64,000 nt of DNA from Rossellomorea arthrocnemi (GTDB taxonomy: Bacteria; Bacillota; Bacilli; Bacillales; Bacillaceae_B), in the NCBI RefSeq assembly GCF_904424705.1, contig NZ_CAJGBF010000006.1:124001-188000 (forward strand). Reading direction: 5' to 3'. A program made the translations under genes and the position numbers. A model generated the notes under the pieces. It made no database searches. It was not told the DNA's origin and worked only from the letters and a program-made list of their open reading frames with translations. This document shows positions 20,153 through 28,943 of this stretch, one piece after another. The number at the start of each line of letters is the position of its first letter. Within the stretch, counting starts at the first letter, position 1.

Positions 20153-20164
20153 CAATAAGAAAAG

Positions 20165-20199
20165 GCACACGAATGAACTTGGGAATTCGTGTGCTTTTT
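20165..20199. terminator. Bidirectional terminator
   Basis: GCACACGAAT and its complement form a 10-bp stem with a 10-base loop; T-runs occur on both sides, so it can serve the acetyltransferase gene (plus) and the convergent mgtC gene (minus). Confidence 0.9.
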
Positions 20200-20246
20200 C
20201 CTTTATGAATTCAAATTTTGTAGCTGAACCTGTGTCGGGCTCACTT

Positions 20247-20783
20247 TCACGTTCCTACCTTTTTTTCTACATCGTCTTCTGTCTTCCTTTTTTTCCTAAT
20301 CCATGGGAGGCGTACTGACGTGATATCCCGTTCTTCAAAGATATTTCCTATTTTCGTAATGATGAAGGTGACCAGTGTGGCGAAGATGACGATGGAATAA
20401 AATCCGGCTCCAATACCGATTCCGATTCCCCCCACGTAGAAAATCATCGCAGCTGAAGTCAGGCCCTTCACCCTCAGACCGTCTTTCAGGATTACACCTG
20501 CACCAAGGAACCCCAGGCCGGATACAATCTGAGCTGCGAGACGCAGGGGATCCATCATTTTTCCGCTTTCCGGTTGACTGAGCATCTCCGCCCCTTCAAT
20601 TGATACGATCGTGATCAATGTACAAGCCACCGATACATACGTGTACGTTTTTAATCCCGCAGGTTTATTCTTTGAAGTCCGGTCCCAACCGATGATGAAT
20701 CCTAATATCGCACTCACTACGATGCGGAAATAGATATCATGCTGCCAGAAGAATCTCGTTACTTCATTCATGTAATGCGTCAT
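20247..20783 (-). CDS. MgtC/SapB-family membrane protein, copy A
   Basis: About 178 residues with four to five transmembrane segments (FRIVVSAILGFIIGWDR, YTYVSVACTLITIVSI, IVSGLGFLGAGVILKDG, GLTSAAMIFYVGGIGIGIG) and a basic C-terminal tail. The R/K-rich and GxGFLGAG motif is the MgtC family hallmark. Members affect magnesium homeostasis, F-ATPase activity or phosphate uptake in other bacteria; the role here is unknown. The ATG at 20783 has GAGGAGG with 8-base spacing; the in-frame extension upstream runs through a structured leader and is not conserved with the paralogue at 37705-38220, which supports this start. The two paralogues are nearly identical over the membrane core. Confidence 0.9.
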   Translation of the reverse strand: MTHYMNEVTRFFWQHDIYFRIVVSAILGFIIGWDRTSKNKPAGLKTYTYVSVACTLITIVSIEGAEMLSQPESGKMMDPLRLAAQIVSGLGFLGAGVILKDGLRVKGLTSAAMIFYVGGIGIGIGAGFYSIVIFATLVTFIITKIGNIFEERDITSVRLPWIRKKRKTEDDVEKKVGT

Positions 20784-20924
20784 GCCAACATCCTCCTCTA
20801 ATGAAAAAGAGACCGCGCCACAAAACGAATGCCTGATTCCTCCACCCATTGGGAAAAAATCATGCCATTCGCTTCATAGGTGATCTCTTCTACTCTTCCT
20901 ACCAAGCTTCATTCTCATAATATT
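20784..20924 (-). promoter_or_regulatory. Structured leader RNA of mgtC copy A, candidate riboswitch/attenuator
   Basis: The leader shares primary sequence and helices with the leader of the second mgtC gene. AGAGATC (20888-20882) pairs with GGTCTCT (20814-20808), followed by five Us, terminator-like, just before the ribosome binding site. Shared blocks include GGTAG, AAGCGAA-GGCATGATTTTT and ATTCGTTTTG. Bases in the outer helix differ between the two copies in a compensating way. No known riboswitch class was recognised. Confidence 0.6.
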
Positions 20925-20930
20925 CCTTTC

Positions 20931-20959
20931 ATCATACACCAATCTTTGCTTCATTTCAA
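20931..20959 (-). promoter_or_regulatory. Sigma-A promoter of mgtC copy A
   Basis: TTGAAA (-35) and TATGAT (-10) with exactly 17 bases between them, on the minus strand. The second mgtC gene has the same arrangement (TTGAAA-17-TACGAT), with conserved flanks. Confidence 0.85.
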
Positions 20960-21009
20960 CGATATATCTAAAAATTCTAAATATATAATAAATTAAACCT
21001 AAATGACCA

Positions 21010-21038
21010 TTGCTTCAAGCCTGGGCACATTGTATGAT
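21010..21038 (+). promoter_or_regulatory. Sigma-A promoter of the secreted LTD/FN3 protein gene
   Basis: TTGCTT, 17 bases, TATGAT on the plus strand, divergent from the mgtC promoter 50 bases away. It implies a leader of about 125 bases before the start codon. Confidence 0.7.
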
Positions 21039-21074
21039 GGAGTTACATAGTGAATATTGTGGGTAGAGATGAGG

Positions 21075-21141
21075 AGAACCCTGTGTCAATCGTGTGTACG
21101 ACCATCGTGCACTCCATTGCCATGGGGTTCTTTTCGTTTTT
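21075..21141 (+). promoter_or_regulatory. Long leader hairpin followed by T-runs
   Basis: From AGAACCC (21075) to GGGTTCT (21131) the sequence folds back on itself almost end to end: about 27 pairs with three mismatches and a three-base loop, followed by TTTT-CG-TTTTT. It lies between the promoter and the ribosome binding site of the large secreted protein, so it could be a transcription attenuator or an RNase III-type processing site. Confidence 0.65.
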
Positions 21142-21172
21142 ACATATAAACATGAGAAAAAAGGAGGAAATG

Positions 21173-24160
21173 ATGTTGAAAAACCAATCAATCAGCAGGG
21201 TAGCCATCCTTCTTGCTGTAGCCATCACTGGACTTTTATTGCTTCAGGCTCACAACGCAAGGGCAACAGAAACCAACCCGCCCCTCATTATTACGGAGAT
21301 CGTCACCAAATCCGCCGGGTCCGGACAGCCCTATGAGTACGTCGAAATCTATAATACCACCTCAGAAGCCATCAACTTGCAAGACTATCAGCTTCAATAC
21401 TTCACAAGCGACTTCTCAAGCCCGGCCAACCGCTGGCCCATCGAAGATAAAATCATCCAGCCGAAAGAATCCCTCGTTCTCTGGTTAAAGAAATTGGCCT
21501 ATCCTGATGTACCCCTATGGGACTTCAACTCCAACTATGAGATGTACCTCACGCCCGATGATGTATACGAGATCAAGCTGACCTCAACGGGTCAAGGTTT
21601 GCATGACAGCAGCCTGCGTCAGGTAGGGATTGCAGACGCAGATGGCTCGATCCTCAGTACCGCCCTCATCAATGATGGGGAAGTCGACGGCATCACAAAC
21701 CGAAGCATCACATACCAGGCAACGAGCTCTGCTGCGATGACAAAGCTTACTAACGGAGAACAGCCGACGCCCGCTGTCGTTCTGAGCGGACAGGTGGCAG
21801 GACCGGCAACACCTGGTAACCTGACCGCAACTCCAGACAACCAGTCGGTTACCCTTGACTGGAAAGCGACAGATGGTGCCGTTTCCTATCAAATCTACCC
21901 ATCCGACGGATCGACCACTTCCACGGACGCGGCCACATCAACCATAAACGGATTGGAGAACGGGAAGGCATATACATTCCGGGTGACATCCGTTGACGCA
22001 GAAGGAAATGAATCACCGGCAACAAAAGAAGTCCGGGCTGTCCCACAGGAGGTCGTGGACAATGAAGCCCCAGCCACGCCTTCCGGATTGAAAGCAACTC
22101 CAGGTAAAGATCATGTCAAGTTGCTTTGGAGTGCCAATACAGAAATTGATCTTGCCGGATACCGCGTCTATATCAACGGGACGCTTTACGGGACCGTCCC
22201 CCCTGACCAAAAGAGTATGACCGTCTCTCCTCTGGAATTGAACAGGGAGTACTCTTTCAAAGTAACGGCAATCGACCAAGTCGGAAACGAATCGGAACCT
22301 ACAAAACCACTCCTCACAGGACCGAGTGAAAACGTTCCGACACCCAATCTTCTGATCACGGAATTGATTCCGAATACAGATAACTACGCAGGCTATGATG
22401 CATTTGAATACTTCGAGCTTTATAACAACAGCCCGGACCCGATCGATTTGAAAGGATATCGGTTTGCGTCCTATAACTGGGATGAAGAAATCGGGGGCAC
22501 TCACATCGTGAAACCTTGGGATACGGTGGTGATCTGGACCCGGAACGCAAGTATCAACCCTATCTCCCTTGAAGCATTCAACTATAACTATTTTTATTCG
22601 TATAGTAGTAAGTATCTTCAGGAAGAGGATCCGATTGTACTCGATGATATCGCCGGCCTCGTCAACGGCGGCAATACCCTGACCGTTTACGATCCTGATG
22701 GACGCGAAGTCGTAAGGGCCGATTATTCAGGAGAGGACGTTTCCCTGAAACAAACCGTCACCTATTCCTATCCAAAGGATAAAACCCGGACGATGGAAAA
22801 ATTGGCAGCGGGTCAAAGTCCGACACCTGGATGGGTCATTGAAGATCAAGCACCGGATCGTCCGGCGTCCGATGAGGAAGCACCGCAAACACCGACCAAC
22901 GTGGAAGCCACTGCCGGCAACGGGGAAGCCGTATTAACCTGGGACGATTCCAGTGAAACCGATCTGTACCGTTATCACATTTACAAAGATGGAGAACTTG
23001 AATATTCCGTCGATCCATCCAAGACCAACTTTACTCTTTATACGTTAGTCGGTCATCAAACATACACATTACAAGTAAGCGCAGAGGATACATCAGGAAA
23101 TGTATCGGAGAAATCAGATCCCGTAACCGTCACACCGGATCACCAGCTCATCACCCAGGTTGAACGGTCCCAGCAAGAGAAAGATCCCTCCTACCAGGAC
23201 CTGTGGGATATCAGTACCGACGGCCCGGTAATCGCCGGACTATCACAAGGGCTCGTTCCTCAAGGATTGACCTATTATAAGAAAAAAGACTGGCTCCTTA
23301 CCATCGGCTACGTCGATGATGGGATCCGACCGGGTACCATTACCGTTACAGACCGCAGAACGGGAGAACTAGTGAAGTCCATTGTCCTCTACAATACGGA
23401 CGGCACTCCATATACCGGTCATGCAGGTGGCGTGACCGTCAGTCGTGATCACGGCTGGGTCGCCTCCGAAAATCACTTATTCAGCTTCGATTTAAGCGAC
23501 CTGGAACAAGCAGAAAACAACGGGGAAATTCAATTCACAAAACAGATTCCTATCCCCGTCGAAGCGGCTTACACCGTTAACGATGAAGGCATCCTCTGGG
23601 TCGGGGAATTCTATGAGGCAAGTTCCTACCCGACCGATCCCTCTCATCATTTCGAGAACCGGGACGGAGACATGCACTACGCCTGGATGATCGGATACGA
23701 TCTAGAACGAAACAACGACATGCTAAGTAAAGAGCAGTGGAATGGCTCGCCTGACGTCAACGCCGTGCCGGATTACGTCCTCTCGACAACCGGAAAAGTC
23801 CAGGGAGCCATCATGCAGAAAGCAGCAAGAAATGGCGTCACACTCAGCACTTCCTATGGCAGGGCAAACGACAGTGTACTGTACCGATATGAATACCCTT
23901 TAAAAGAAGATCCTCATGCCTATGCCACTGTAGAAGGAAAACAAGTTCCATTATGGTTCCTCGATGGTCACACGGCCAAACCACGCCAAAGCATCGAAGC
24001 CATCCCGATGCCTGAGGGAATAGTGGAAATACAAAAAGAGCTGTACGTCGTATTCGAATCCGGCGCCAATAAATACCGGTATACTACCACCTACCCGATG
24101 GACCGGATGCTTAAGATTGATATGAAGAAGTTGATGAAGGATGATAAGGGGATAGAATAG
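21173..24160 (+). CDS. Secreted multidomain protein: lamin-tail, fibronectin III and propeller-like domains
   Basis: About 995 residues with a signal peptide (AILLAVAITGLLLLQAHNARA, cleavage probably after ARA). Domain order as read: lamin-tail domain 1 (about 33-165, PLIITEIV, EYVEIYNTT), FN3-like repeats (about 215-300 and 305-395), lamin-tail domain 2 (about 405-560, LLITELIPN, EYFELYNNS), a third FN3 (about 585-675), and a C-terminal 300-residue domain with repeated WLLTIGYVDD, HGWVASENHLFSF, GILWVGEFYE motifs that suggest a beta-propeller. No sortase motif or transmembrane anchor follows, so it is probably released or wall-associated non-covalently. The ATG at 21173 has GGAGG with 5-base spacing. 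Lamin-tail domains often accompany secreted nucleases or phosphatases, but no catalytic motif was recognised. Function unknown. Confidence 0.85.
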   Translation: MLKNQSISRVAILLAVAITGLLLLQAHNARATETNPPLIITEIVTKSAGSGQPYEYVEIYNTTSEAINLQDYQLQYFTSDFSSPANRWPIEDKIIQPKESLVLWLKKLAYPDVPLWDFNSNYEMYLTPDDVYEIKLTSTGQGLHDSSLRQVGIADADGSILSTALINDGEVDGITNRSITYQATSSAAMTKLTNGEQPTPAVVLSGQVAGPATPGNLTATPDNQSVTLDWKATDGAVSYQIYPSDGSTTSTDAATSTINGLENGKAYTFRVTSVDAEGNESPATKEVRAVPQEVVDNEAPATPSGLKATPGKDHVKLLWSANTEIDLAGYRVYINGTLYGTVPPDQKSMTVSPLELNREYSFKVTAIDQVGNESEPTKPLLTGPSENVPTPNLLITELIPNTDNYAGYDAFEYFELYNNSPDPIDLKGYRFASYNWDEEIGGTHIVKPWDTVVIWTRNASINPISLEAFNYNYFYSYSSKYLQEEDPIVLDDIAGLVNGGNTLTVYDPDGREVVRADYSGEDVSLKQTVTYSYPKDKTRTMEKLAAGQSPTPGWVIEDQAPDRPASDEEAPQTPTNVEATAGNGEAVLTWDDSSETDLYRYHIYKDGELEYSVDPSKTNFTLYTLVGHQTYTLQVSAEDTSGNVSEKSDPVTVTPDHQLITQVERSQQEKDPSYQDLWDISTDGPVIAGLSQGLVPQGLTYYKKKDWLLTIGYVDDGIRPGTITVTDRRTGELVKSIVLYNTDGTPYTGHAGGVTVSRDHGWVASENHLFSFDLSDLEQAENNGEIQFTKQIPIPVEAAYTVNDEGILWVGEFYEASSYPTDPSHHFENRDGDMHYAWMIGYDLERNNDMLSKEQWNGSPDVNAVPDYVLSTTGKVQGAIMQKAARNGVTLSTSYGRANDSVLYRYEYPLKEDPHAYATVEGKQVPLWFLDGHTAKPRQSIEAIPMPEGIVEIQKELYVVFESGANKYRYTTTYPMDRMLKIDMKKLMKDDKGIE

Positions 24161-24172
24161 CAATTTCACATC

Positions 24173-24212
24173 AAAAATGGCTTAGAGAATTTTCATCTCT
24201 AAGCCATTTTTC
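24173..24212. terminator. Bidirectional terminator
   Basis: A 16-base arm beginning AAAAATGGCTTAG pairs perfectly with its complement around a 7-base loop, giving T-runs on both strands between two convergent genes. Confidence 0.93.
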
Positions 24213-24293
24213 TATTTTCTTATGGCCCGAACGCACCACTTTTTTTGCAAGAAAAGTATTCCGCCCCAACTTTCCTGTCTTTATTAAATTTAT

Positions 24294-24965
24294 TTAAATA
24301 AATCTTTTTAAATATTCGCCAAATATTTTGTTCATCACTTTGGGTGTATTTTCTAAATACACATTGATTTGTTCGATGTTCGATTCGAATTTATCAGCAT
24401 TTCTTTCATCTGTTGGAAAATCAGATATTCCTTTAATGATAATGCATTCAACATCATTCTTCTTACAGATATACGCAATTGCACCCGCTTCTGTATCGGC
24501 TATTGTTATTCTGTTTTCTTTCAGTTCTAAATAGTCCTTCCACATCACTACGGCTTTATCAGCAGTGGCAATTGTTCCGGTGTAAAAATCATCTCCATAT
24601 CTTGATAGATCAAGCTCAACTATAAAAGATGGTTTAATAAGAGGCTCGATTTCTTTGACTGTGCAATCATATTGAACGGCTTTATCGGGTACCAAAATAT
24701 CCAAATTACTGTACTGATCATCTATTCCTGCACATGTTCCAGCAACGATTACTTTCGTTAAATTAAATATTGAAATCATATACTGATTCCCACCAACACC
24801 ATTTACCTTTCTGACACCGGTACTGTAAAAAACAAGTTCAGTATCACTAATTGTTCTCATGAAATACTCGCCATACGGATAACCGAAACGTTCATTATCT
24901 TTTATGCCGAAATATTCCAATGTCGCTTCATATTCCCACTTCGTTGCGATACTTATTCCGATCAT
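24294..24965 (-). CDS. Nucleoside phosphorylase-like protein (MTA/SAH nucleosidase superfamily)
   Basis: A 223-residue protein of the PNP/UDP phosphorylase fold. Recognisable parts are the glycine-rich phosphate/ribose site IVAGTCAGIDDQYSNLDI, the E/D-rich nucleoside site IADTEAGAIAYICKKN and the catalytic Asp region IIIKGISDFPTDE. The last resembles the RGISD motif of MTA/SAH nucleosidases, so hydrolysis of an adenine- or purine-nucleoside is likely. It lacks the usual N-terminal GAMxEE sequence of true MtnN and is flanked by genes of unknown role, so a specialised substrate is possible. Confidence 0.72.
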   Translation of the reverse strand: MIGISIATKWEYEATLEYFGIKDNERFGYPYGEYFMRTISDTELVFYSTGVRKVNGVGGNQYMISIFNLTKVIVAGTCAGIDDQYSNLDILVPDKAVQYDCTVKEIEPLIKPSFIVELDLSRYGDDFYTGTIATADKAVVMWKDYLELKENRITIADTEAGAIAYICKKNDVECIIIKGISDFPTDERNADKFESNIEQINVYLENTPKVMNKIFGEYLKRFI

Positions 24966-25007
24966 CGATTTATCATCATCCTACAAATATAATTTTTTCA
25001 AGTACAA

Positions 25008-25232
25008 TTACAATCTATGAAAACACCAAACAATAAGAAACATACTAGCAATTCCCCAAGCCGTTGCACTCACTACCCACCAAATTATGGACTTAGCTTT
25101 TGTTGAACTCTCCTCTGCTTCCGAATTTGCTTTTATATAAGCAAGCTTATTTTCCATACTTGATTTCATAGAAGTGAGGGCAATAAATCCGCTTATAATG
25201 AAACCAATTGTGATCCAGAGTAATAAGTGCAC
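25008..25232 (-). CDS. Small two-helix membrane protein
   Basis: A 74-residue protein with a hydrophobic segment at each end (LLLWITIGFIISGFIALTS and WWVVSATAWGIASMFLIVW) and a charged middle (KANSEAEESSTKAK), predicting a hairpin in the membrane. It begins with GTG; GAGGT lies 7 bases upstream. I do not recognise a family with a known role. Confidence 0.6.
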   Translation of the reverse strand: MHLLLWITIGFIISGFIALTSMKSSMENKLAYIKANSEAEESSTKAKSIIWWVVSATAWGIASMFLIVWCFHRL

Positions 25233-25662
25233 TTGATATACCTCATTTTGTTTGTGAATTAATTTTCTTACAATCTTATTTGTTCAATTATCCTTCCCTT
25301 TACTTGAACAAATGGCGGCTAGTGGTTCAGCATACGCACCTTCAAGAAAAGAGTTTTACTTCTTTTTACTTCAGAGCTATATCGTATAGCTAGTTAACTA
25401 CATCACCCATTCGCCAAGCAATAATAGACAAACTAATTGCTATCACCGCTAAACTTCCGACCTTAATTAGTTCTAATGTATTCTTCTCCAAAATATAAAA
25501 AATTAAATTGAACTTTTATTCCATTATTCTGCCTGTTAACCTAATATCCATTATTTACAAGTTTATCACACAATTCTATACAAGCGGCTTATCTCCCCAA
25601 GAACAGGTTGCGAATCGTCAAGTCATTTTGCACCTCGCTTTTTGTTGTAAAATAACTATGAC
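25233..25662. other. Intergenic region with a possible 33-codon membrane peptide
   Basis: On the minus strand 25491-25390 reads a 33-residue hydrophobic peptide (KVGSLAVIAISLSIIAWRMG near its centre) from a TTG codon to a stop. It looks like a real membrane helix but has no convincing ribosome binding site, so it may be a remnant. The rest of the gap shows no gene. Confidence 0.3.
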
Positions 25663-26055
25663 TTAATAACAACTTTTAATCATATGTTTTCTTTCTTCGG
25701 TATATTTCACTTCATACGCCCCTGTATCTTCACTGTAATAACTACATTCTTGCTGAATTTTCCCTGTCTCTCTCCATTGCACATACACATATTTTTCGTT
25801 AGGCTCATCTTTAAAAACAACATTAGCAAATGTGCCTTTCATTCTATTGGTATTTAACTTCATACTGTATTCTGCTTCAATTGATAGAATATCTTCTTCT
25901 GTATACCCATTGCCCCGCAAGTGTTCTTTTACTTGTTTTTCCATTATATAATCTCTTATAAAGTTTCCATGTAATGCATCATAAATAATCATTGGGACTC
26001 CAACAACTACGAAACAAATTAACACAATGATTATTGGCTTTATATATTTCTTCAA
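25663..26055 (-). CDS. DUF3139-like small exported/membrane protein
   Basis: A 130-residue protein with an N-terminal membrane helix (PIIIVLICFVVVGVPMIIY) and an outside-facing domain of about 100 residues. The segment KQVKEHLRGNGYTEEDI followed by a beta-rich part ending YTEERKHMIKSCY resembles the DUF3139 family found in Bacillus, where such genes occur in small groups near toxin-like or peptide-related loci. Function unknown. It is followed by no clear terminator and preceded by another small membrane protein gene in the same direction. Confidence 0.65.
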   Translation of the reverse strand: MKKYIKPIIIVLICFVVVGVPMIIYDALHGNFIRDYIMEKQVKEHLRGNGYTEEDILSIEAEYSMKLNTNRMKGTFANVVFKDEPNEKYVYVQWRETGKIQQECSYYSEDTGAYEVKYTEERKHMIKSCY

Positions 26056-26120
26056 AATACAACCCCCTCAACACCAATGCCACTTAAATCCATCATTGAT
26101 CTTAAGCAATTGTTGAAAAG

Positions 26121-26378
26121 TCACTTGAAATTTTTCCGCTGATTAATTGCAACCAGATACACCATAATAGAAAACAAAATATTAGAGGATAATGCAATTG
26201 CAGACAACAGATTTTCCACATTAAATATGAGCCAAAATGTTATTGCTGCTAATACACTAACGAATAACGGATACGTTATGTTTAATCGCTTATAAAATTT
26301 GTAGAAAATCAACGCAAAAACTATGACCAATATCAGCATTATTAAAATTTGAAATATCAAAAGTGGATAAAACTCCAT
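26121..26378 (-). CDS. Small three-helix membrane protein
   Basis: An 85-residue hydrophobic protein with three predicted helices ([59 protein letters not shown]) and a basic tail NQRKNFK. GGAGAGGGAT is upstream of the ATG. It is probably co-transcribed with the DUF3139-like gene 65 bases downstream. No family assigned. Confidence 0.6.
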   Translation of the reverse strand: MEFYPLLIFQILIMLILVIVFALIFYKFYKRLNITYPLFVSVLAAITFWLIFNVENLLSAIALSSNILFSIMVYLVAINQRKNFK

Positions 26379-26660
26379 AATCCCTCTCCTCCATAAGTGT
26401 AATTTTACACTTATAGGGGTGATTTTATCAATAAGTTAATTCCATCATTTTCAAAAAAAGGTTCTTACGGTACTCTACGCCGCAGCTCAATCTTAAAACA
26501 GTTGTTCTTTTTCATTAACACAACATATGATAAAATGTTATTGTAATTTTTAGAATAATCAAACGCTCATTGTTCCATTAACGAGCGATATACATCACGT
26601 CCAAATGAAGTTTGCGCAAAGGATTGTATATTAAAGGAATTAAATCGGAGGGAATAGAAA

Positions 26661-27149
26661 ATGGATGTAAGGACGTTTTTATTACAGCAATGGGCAAGCT
26701 GCTTAGATCAAGAAGACTGGTTTCCCCCACTTGAAAAAGTTCTGGAGGATATCACCTTAGAACATGCCATTTGGAAACCAGCTGAAGGGGCACATTCCAT
26801 TTGGGAATTAGTGTGTCATTTGCTTTTCTTTGAAAAACGAATTCTGTTACGATTTCTTGGTGAAACAGTAAATGAACCACAGGCAGAAAATAATGACGCT
26901 ACCTATCTATTACCAACTGAAACATCTCAAAATTGGCAGAAAACAAAACAAGAATACTTTACTGTTCATCGTGAACTAGAAAAAATCCTGGCAACATCAG
27001 AACTAGATGATTTATATAGAGAAATCCCTGAAGACAATCCATTAATGATTGAACTGAAGAGTCTAGCCATGCACGACGCCTATCATATTGGACAAATTGT
27101 ATTCCTCAGTAAAATGCAAGGAGTATGGGCAGCACAACGAAGTTTTTAA
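26661..27149 (+). CDS. DinB-family protein
   Basis: A 162-residue four-helix-bundle protein. The DinB/YfiT-type metal ligands are probably the His in WELVCHLLFFEKR and the pair in HDAYHIGQIVFL. In Firmicutes, members include bacillithiol-dependent S-transferases and damage-inducible proteins of unknown activity; which applies here cannot be told. A GGAGGG site precedes the ATG. A second, related DinB gene lies at 61621-62157. Confidence 0.85.
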   Translation: MDVRTFLLQQWASCLDQEDWFPPLEKVLEDITLEHAIWKPAEGAHSIWELVCHLLFFEKRILLRFLGETVNEPQAENNDATYLLPTETSQNWQKTKQEYFTVHRELEKILATSELDDLYREIPEDNPLMIELKSLAMHDAYHIGQIVFLSKMQGVWAAQRSF

Positions 27150-27370
27150 AATTGGCAACCCTGGGACGGCTCTCACTTTACTTTTTGTGGTGAATTCGGA
27201 GAGATGGTCGAAAGGAAAAGTTAGAGACAGAACCGTTCCCTCTCTACCCCAAAAGGGTTTTAGCCTAAGAAAAATCCGAAAGGTGATTCAAAATTCTTTA
27301 ATGAAAATCGAATTCGTTCGGATTAATTATTGTTTGTTAAAAGCACATAAAATGTATTCTACAGGTTCTA

Positions 27371-27502
27371 GCTGTTGATTGGAGTGCAAGACGAAGACTC
27401 CTACGGGAAAAGCGGAATAGGTAAGACCCCGCAGGAGCGTCAGCGACGAGGAGGCTTACCTTCCGCCCGAGGAAAGCGAAGTCTTGCACGGAAATCAACA
27501 GC
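27371..27502. repeat. 132-bp imperfect palindromic repeat element
   Basis: The ends GCTGTTGATT and AATCAACAGC are exact complements, and inner segments (TGCAAGAC and GTCTTGCA) also pair, so the whole unit folds into a long hairpin. Similar outer sequences (GTTGATT...AATCAAC) bound another palindromic unit at 51590-51700. It has no coding capacity and lies in a gap between dinB and putR. Confidence 0.75.
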
Positions 27503-27604
27503 GGTGTTAAAGGGAATTCTAACATGCTACCTTTTATCCTGATTGTTCGTCTTTAGCCTATTCTTTTAAGAAGTTATTGTTGAAGCACCAAACTTTCACC
27601 TGGA

Positions 27605-28876
27605 TTAAATCCCCTTCAAAGCATCCTTATACCGCTGATAATAAGCCTCCACATTATTCAACAACAACAACTCCGTATACAAATACACCTTCATATTAAA
27701 ATCATTAAAATCAATCGCAGTCAATTCCTGTATCTTCTTAATCCGATAATTCAACGTATTCGGGTGGATAAACAGTTCATTCGCAGTCTGTTTCCCCTTC
27801 CCATCATTCGCCAAATACACTTCAAGTGTCTTCAGGAGATCTGTCTGTTTCTTCACATCATTTTGGATCAATGACAACAAATCATCACTGTAATAATCTT
27901 TTGACGTATTTTTCTCATATAGGGTCGGCAAGTACCGGTAAATACCCAGTTGAGCAAATTCCCGGGGCATGGATTCAGGACGCGGACTGATGAAGTTAGC
28001 GGTCTCAATAACTTCTGACGCTTCCAAGAAGCTTTTTCTCATTTGATATAACGTGGTGTATTCCTTCCCGATCCCGATGAGGAAGTTGTAGAATTCTTCT
28101 TCCCCTGTTTGTTCTTTCACCTTTTCGACGAGATTTCTTGCTAATTCCAGGGAAGAAGCCGGTGTGTCTGCTTTGCCGTAGAGAACGAGGATGACCTGGT
28201 ATTCTGTTCGCAGTGAATAAATCTTTGTGTTGAAGCTGGTTTCCTGGACGAGCTTCTCCAGTTGGTCGAGCATAGGCTTATAGTCCGACGATGCGATCGA
28301 GTACACCGCTACCGTGAATCGTTCCGGCAGGGTCAGCTTGACGAGGGATGCATCATGGCGGAGCTGGCTTTCACTTCCGTACTCGTGCTGCAGAAGATGC
28401 CACAGTACTTCTTCTTTTCTGTCCTTTTTGATATTGACCTTTGCGTACATATCATTGATCAGGTTTCCAAGATGTGCGGAGATTTCTTCAAGGAACGCGA
28501 GCTCTTCATTTTCGAGAAGGCGGTTGGATTCCTGAACCCAGATGTATCCCATCGTGTTCCCCAGGTATTTTGCGGCAATGACGACGCGCTGGTGAAATCC
28601 GAGCTCTTCCATCGCCTGCACCCGGATCGGATCCGTATGTTTTTCGAGCTGGTGGACGATGCCCTCTTTTTTCAGTCGGTCGATGATGAAGACCGGACAT
28701 TTTTTCGTGAGGATCGTCTTTAGCTGTGTTTGATCGAACTTATTAGAAGAGGAACTGTATGAAATCAGTTCGAAATTTTTGTTTTCGATGATAACGGGAT
28801 TGCCCAGTTTTGAGCTGATCAATTCCGTTGCTTTATGAATGTCTTCTGTTTGGAGGATGATCTCAATAGCTTCCAT
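27605..28876 (-). CDS. putR: PucR-family transcriptional activator of proline catabolism
   Basis: A 423-residue regulator: an N-terminal sensory region, a GGDEF-like central part typical of the PucR/CdaR family, and a C-terminal HTH_30 domain (TANELFIHPNTLNYRIKKIQ, about 375-395). It lies directly downstream of pruA and putB, transcribed in the same direction, as PutR does in Bacillus subtilis, where it activates the put operon in response to proline. The terminator between pruA and this gene suggests an independent transcript as well. Confidence 0.88.
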   Translation of the reverse strand: MEAIEIILQTEDIHKATELISSKLGNPVIIENKNFELISYSSSSNKFDQTQLKTILTKKCPVFIIDRLKKEGIVHQLEKHTDPIRVQAMEELGFHQRVVIAAKYLGNTMGYIWVQESNRLLENEELAFLEEISAHLGNLINDMYAKVNIKKDRKEEVLWHLLQHEYGSESQLRHDASLVKLTLPERFTVAVYSIASSDYKPMLDQLEKLVQETSFNTKIYSLRTEYQVILVLYGKADTPASSLELARNLVEKVKEQTGEEEFYNFLIGIGKEYTTLYQMRKSFLEASEVIETANFISPRPESMPREFAQLGIYRYLPTLYEKNTSKDYYSDDLLSLIQNDVKKQTDLLKTLEVYLANDGKGKQTANELFIHPNTLNYRIKKIQELTAIDFNDFNMKVYLYTELLLLNNVEAYYQRYKDALKGI

Positions 28877-28943
28877 AGGAATCTTACCTTTCCACGAATG
28901 ATTGTGATTCCTATTATAGCGTTAAATCCCCCAATAAAAAATG

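Noticed and set aside
20784..20849. 22-residue N-terminal extension of MgtC copy A
   Set aside because: The corresponding peptide in copy B is unrelated while the RNA is alike, and a good ribosome binding site precedes the later ATG.
21043..21228. 61-codon minus-strand frame opposite the LTD leader
   Set aside because: Its similarity to the plus-strand frame merely reflects the palindromic hairpin.
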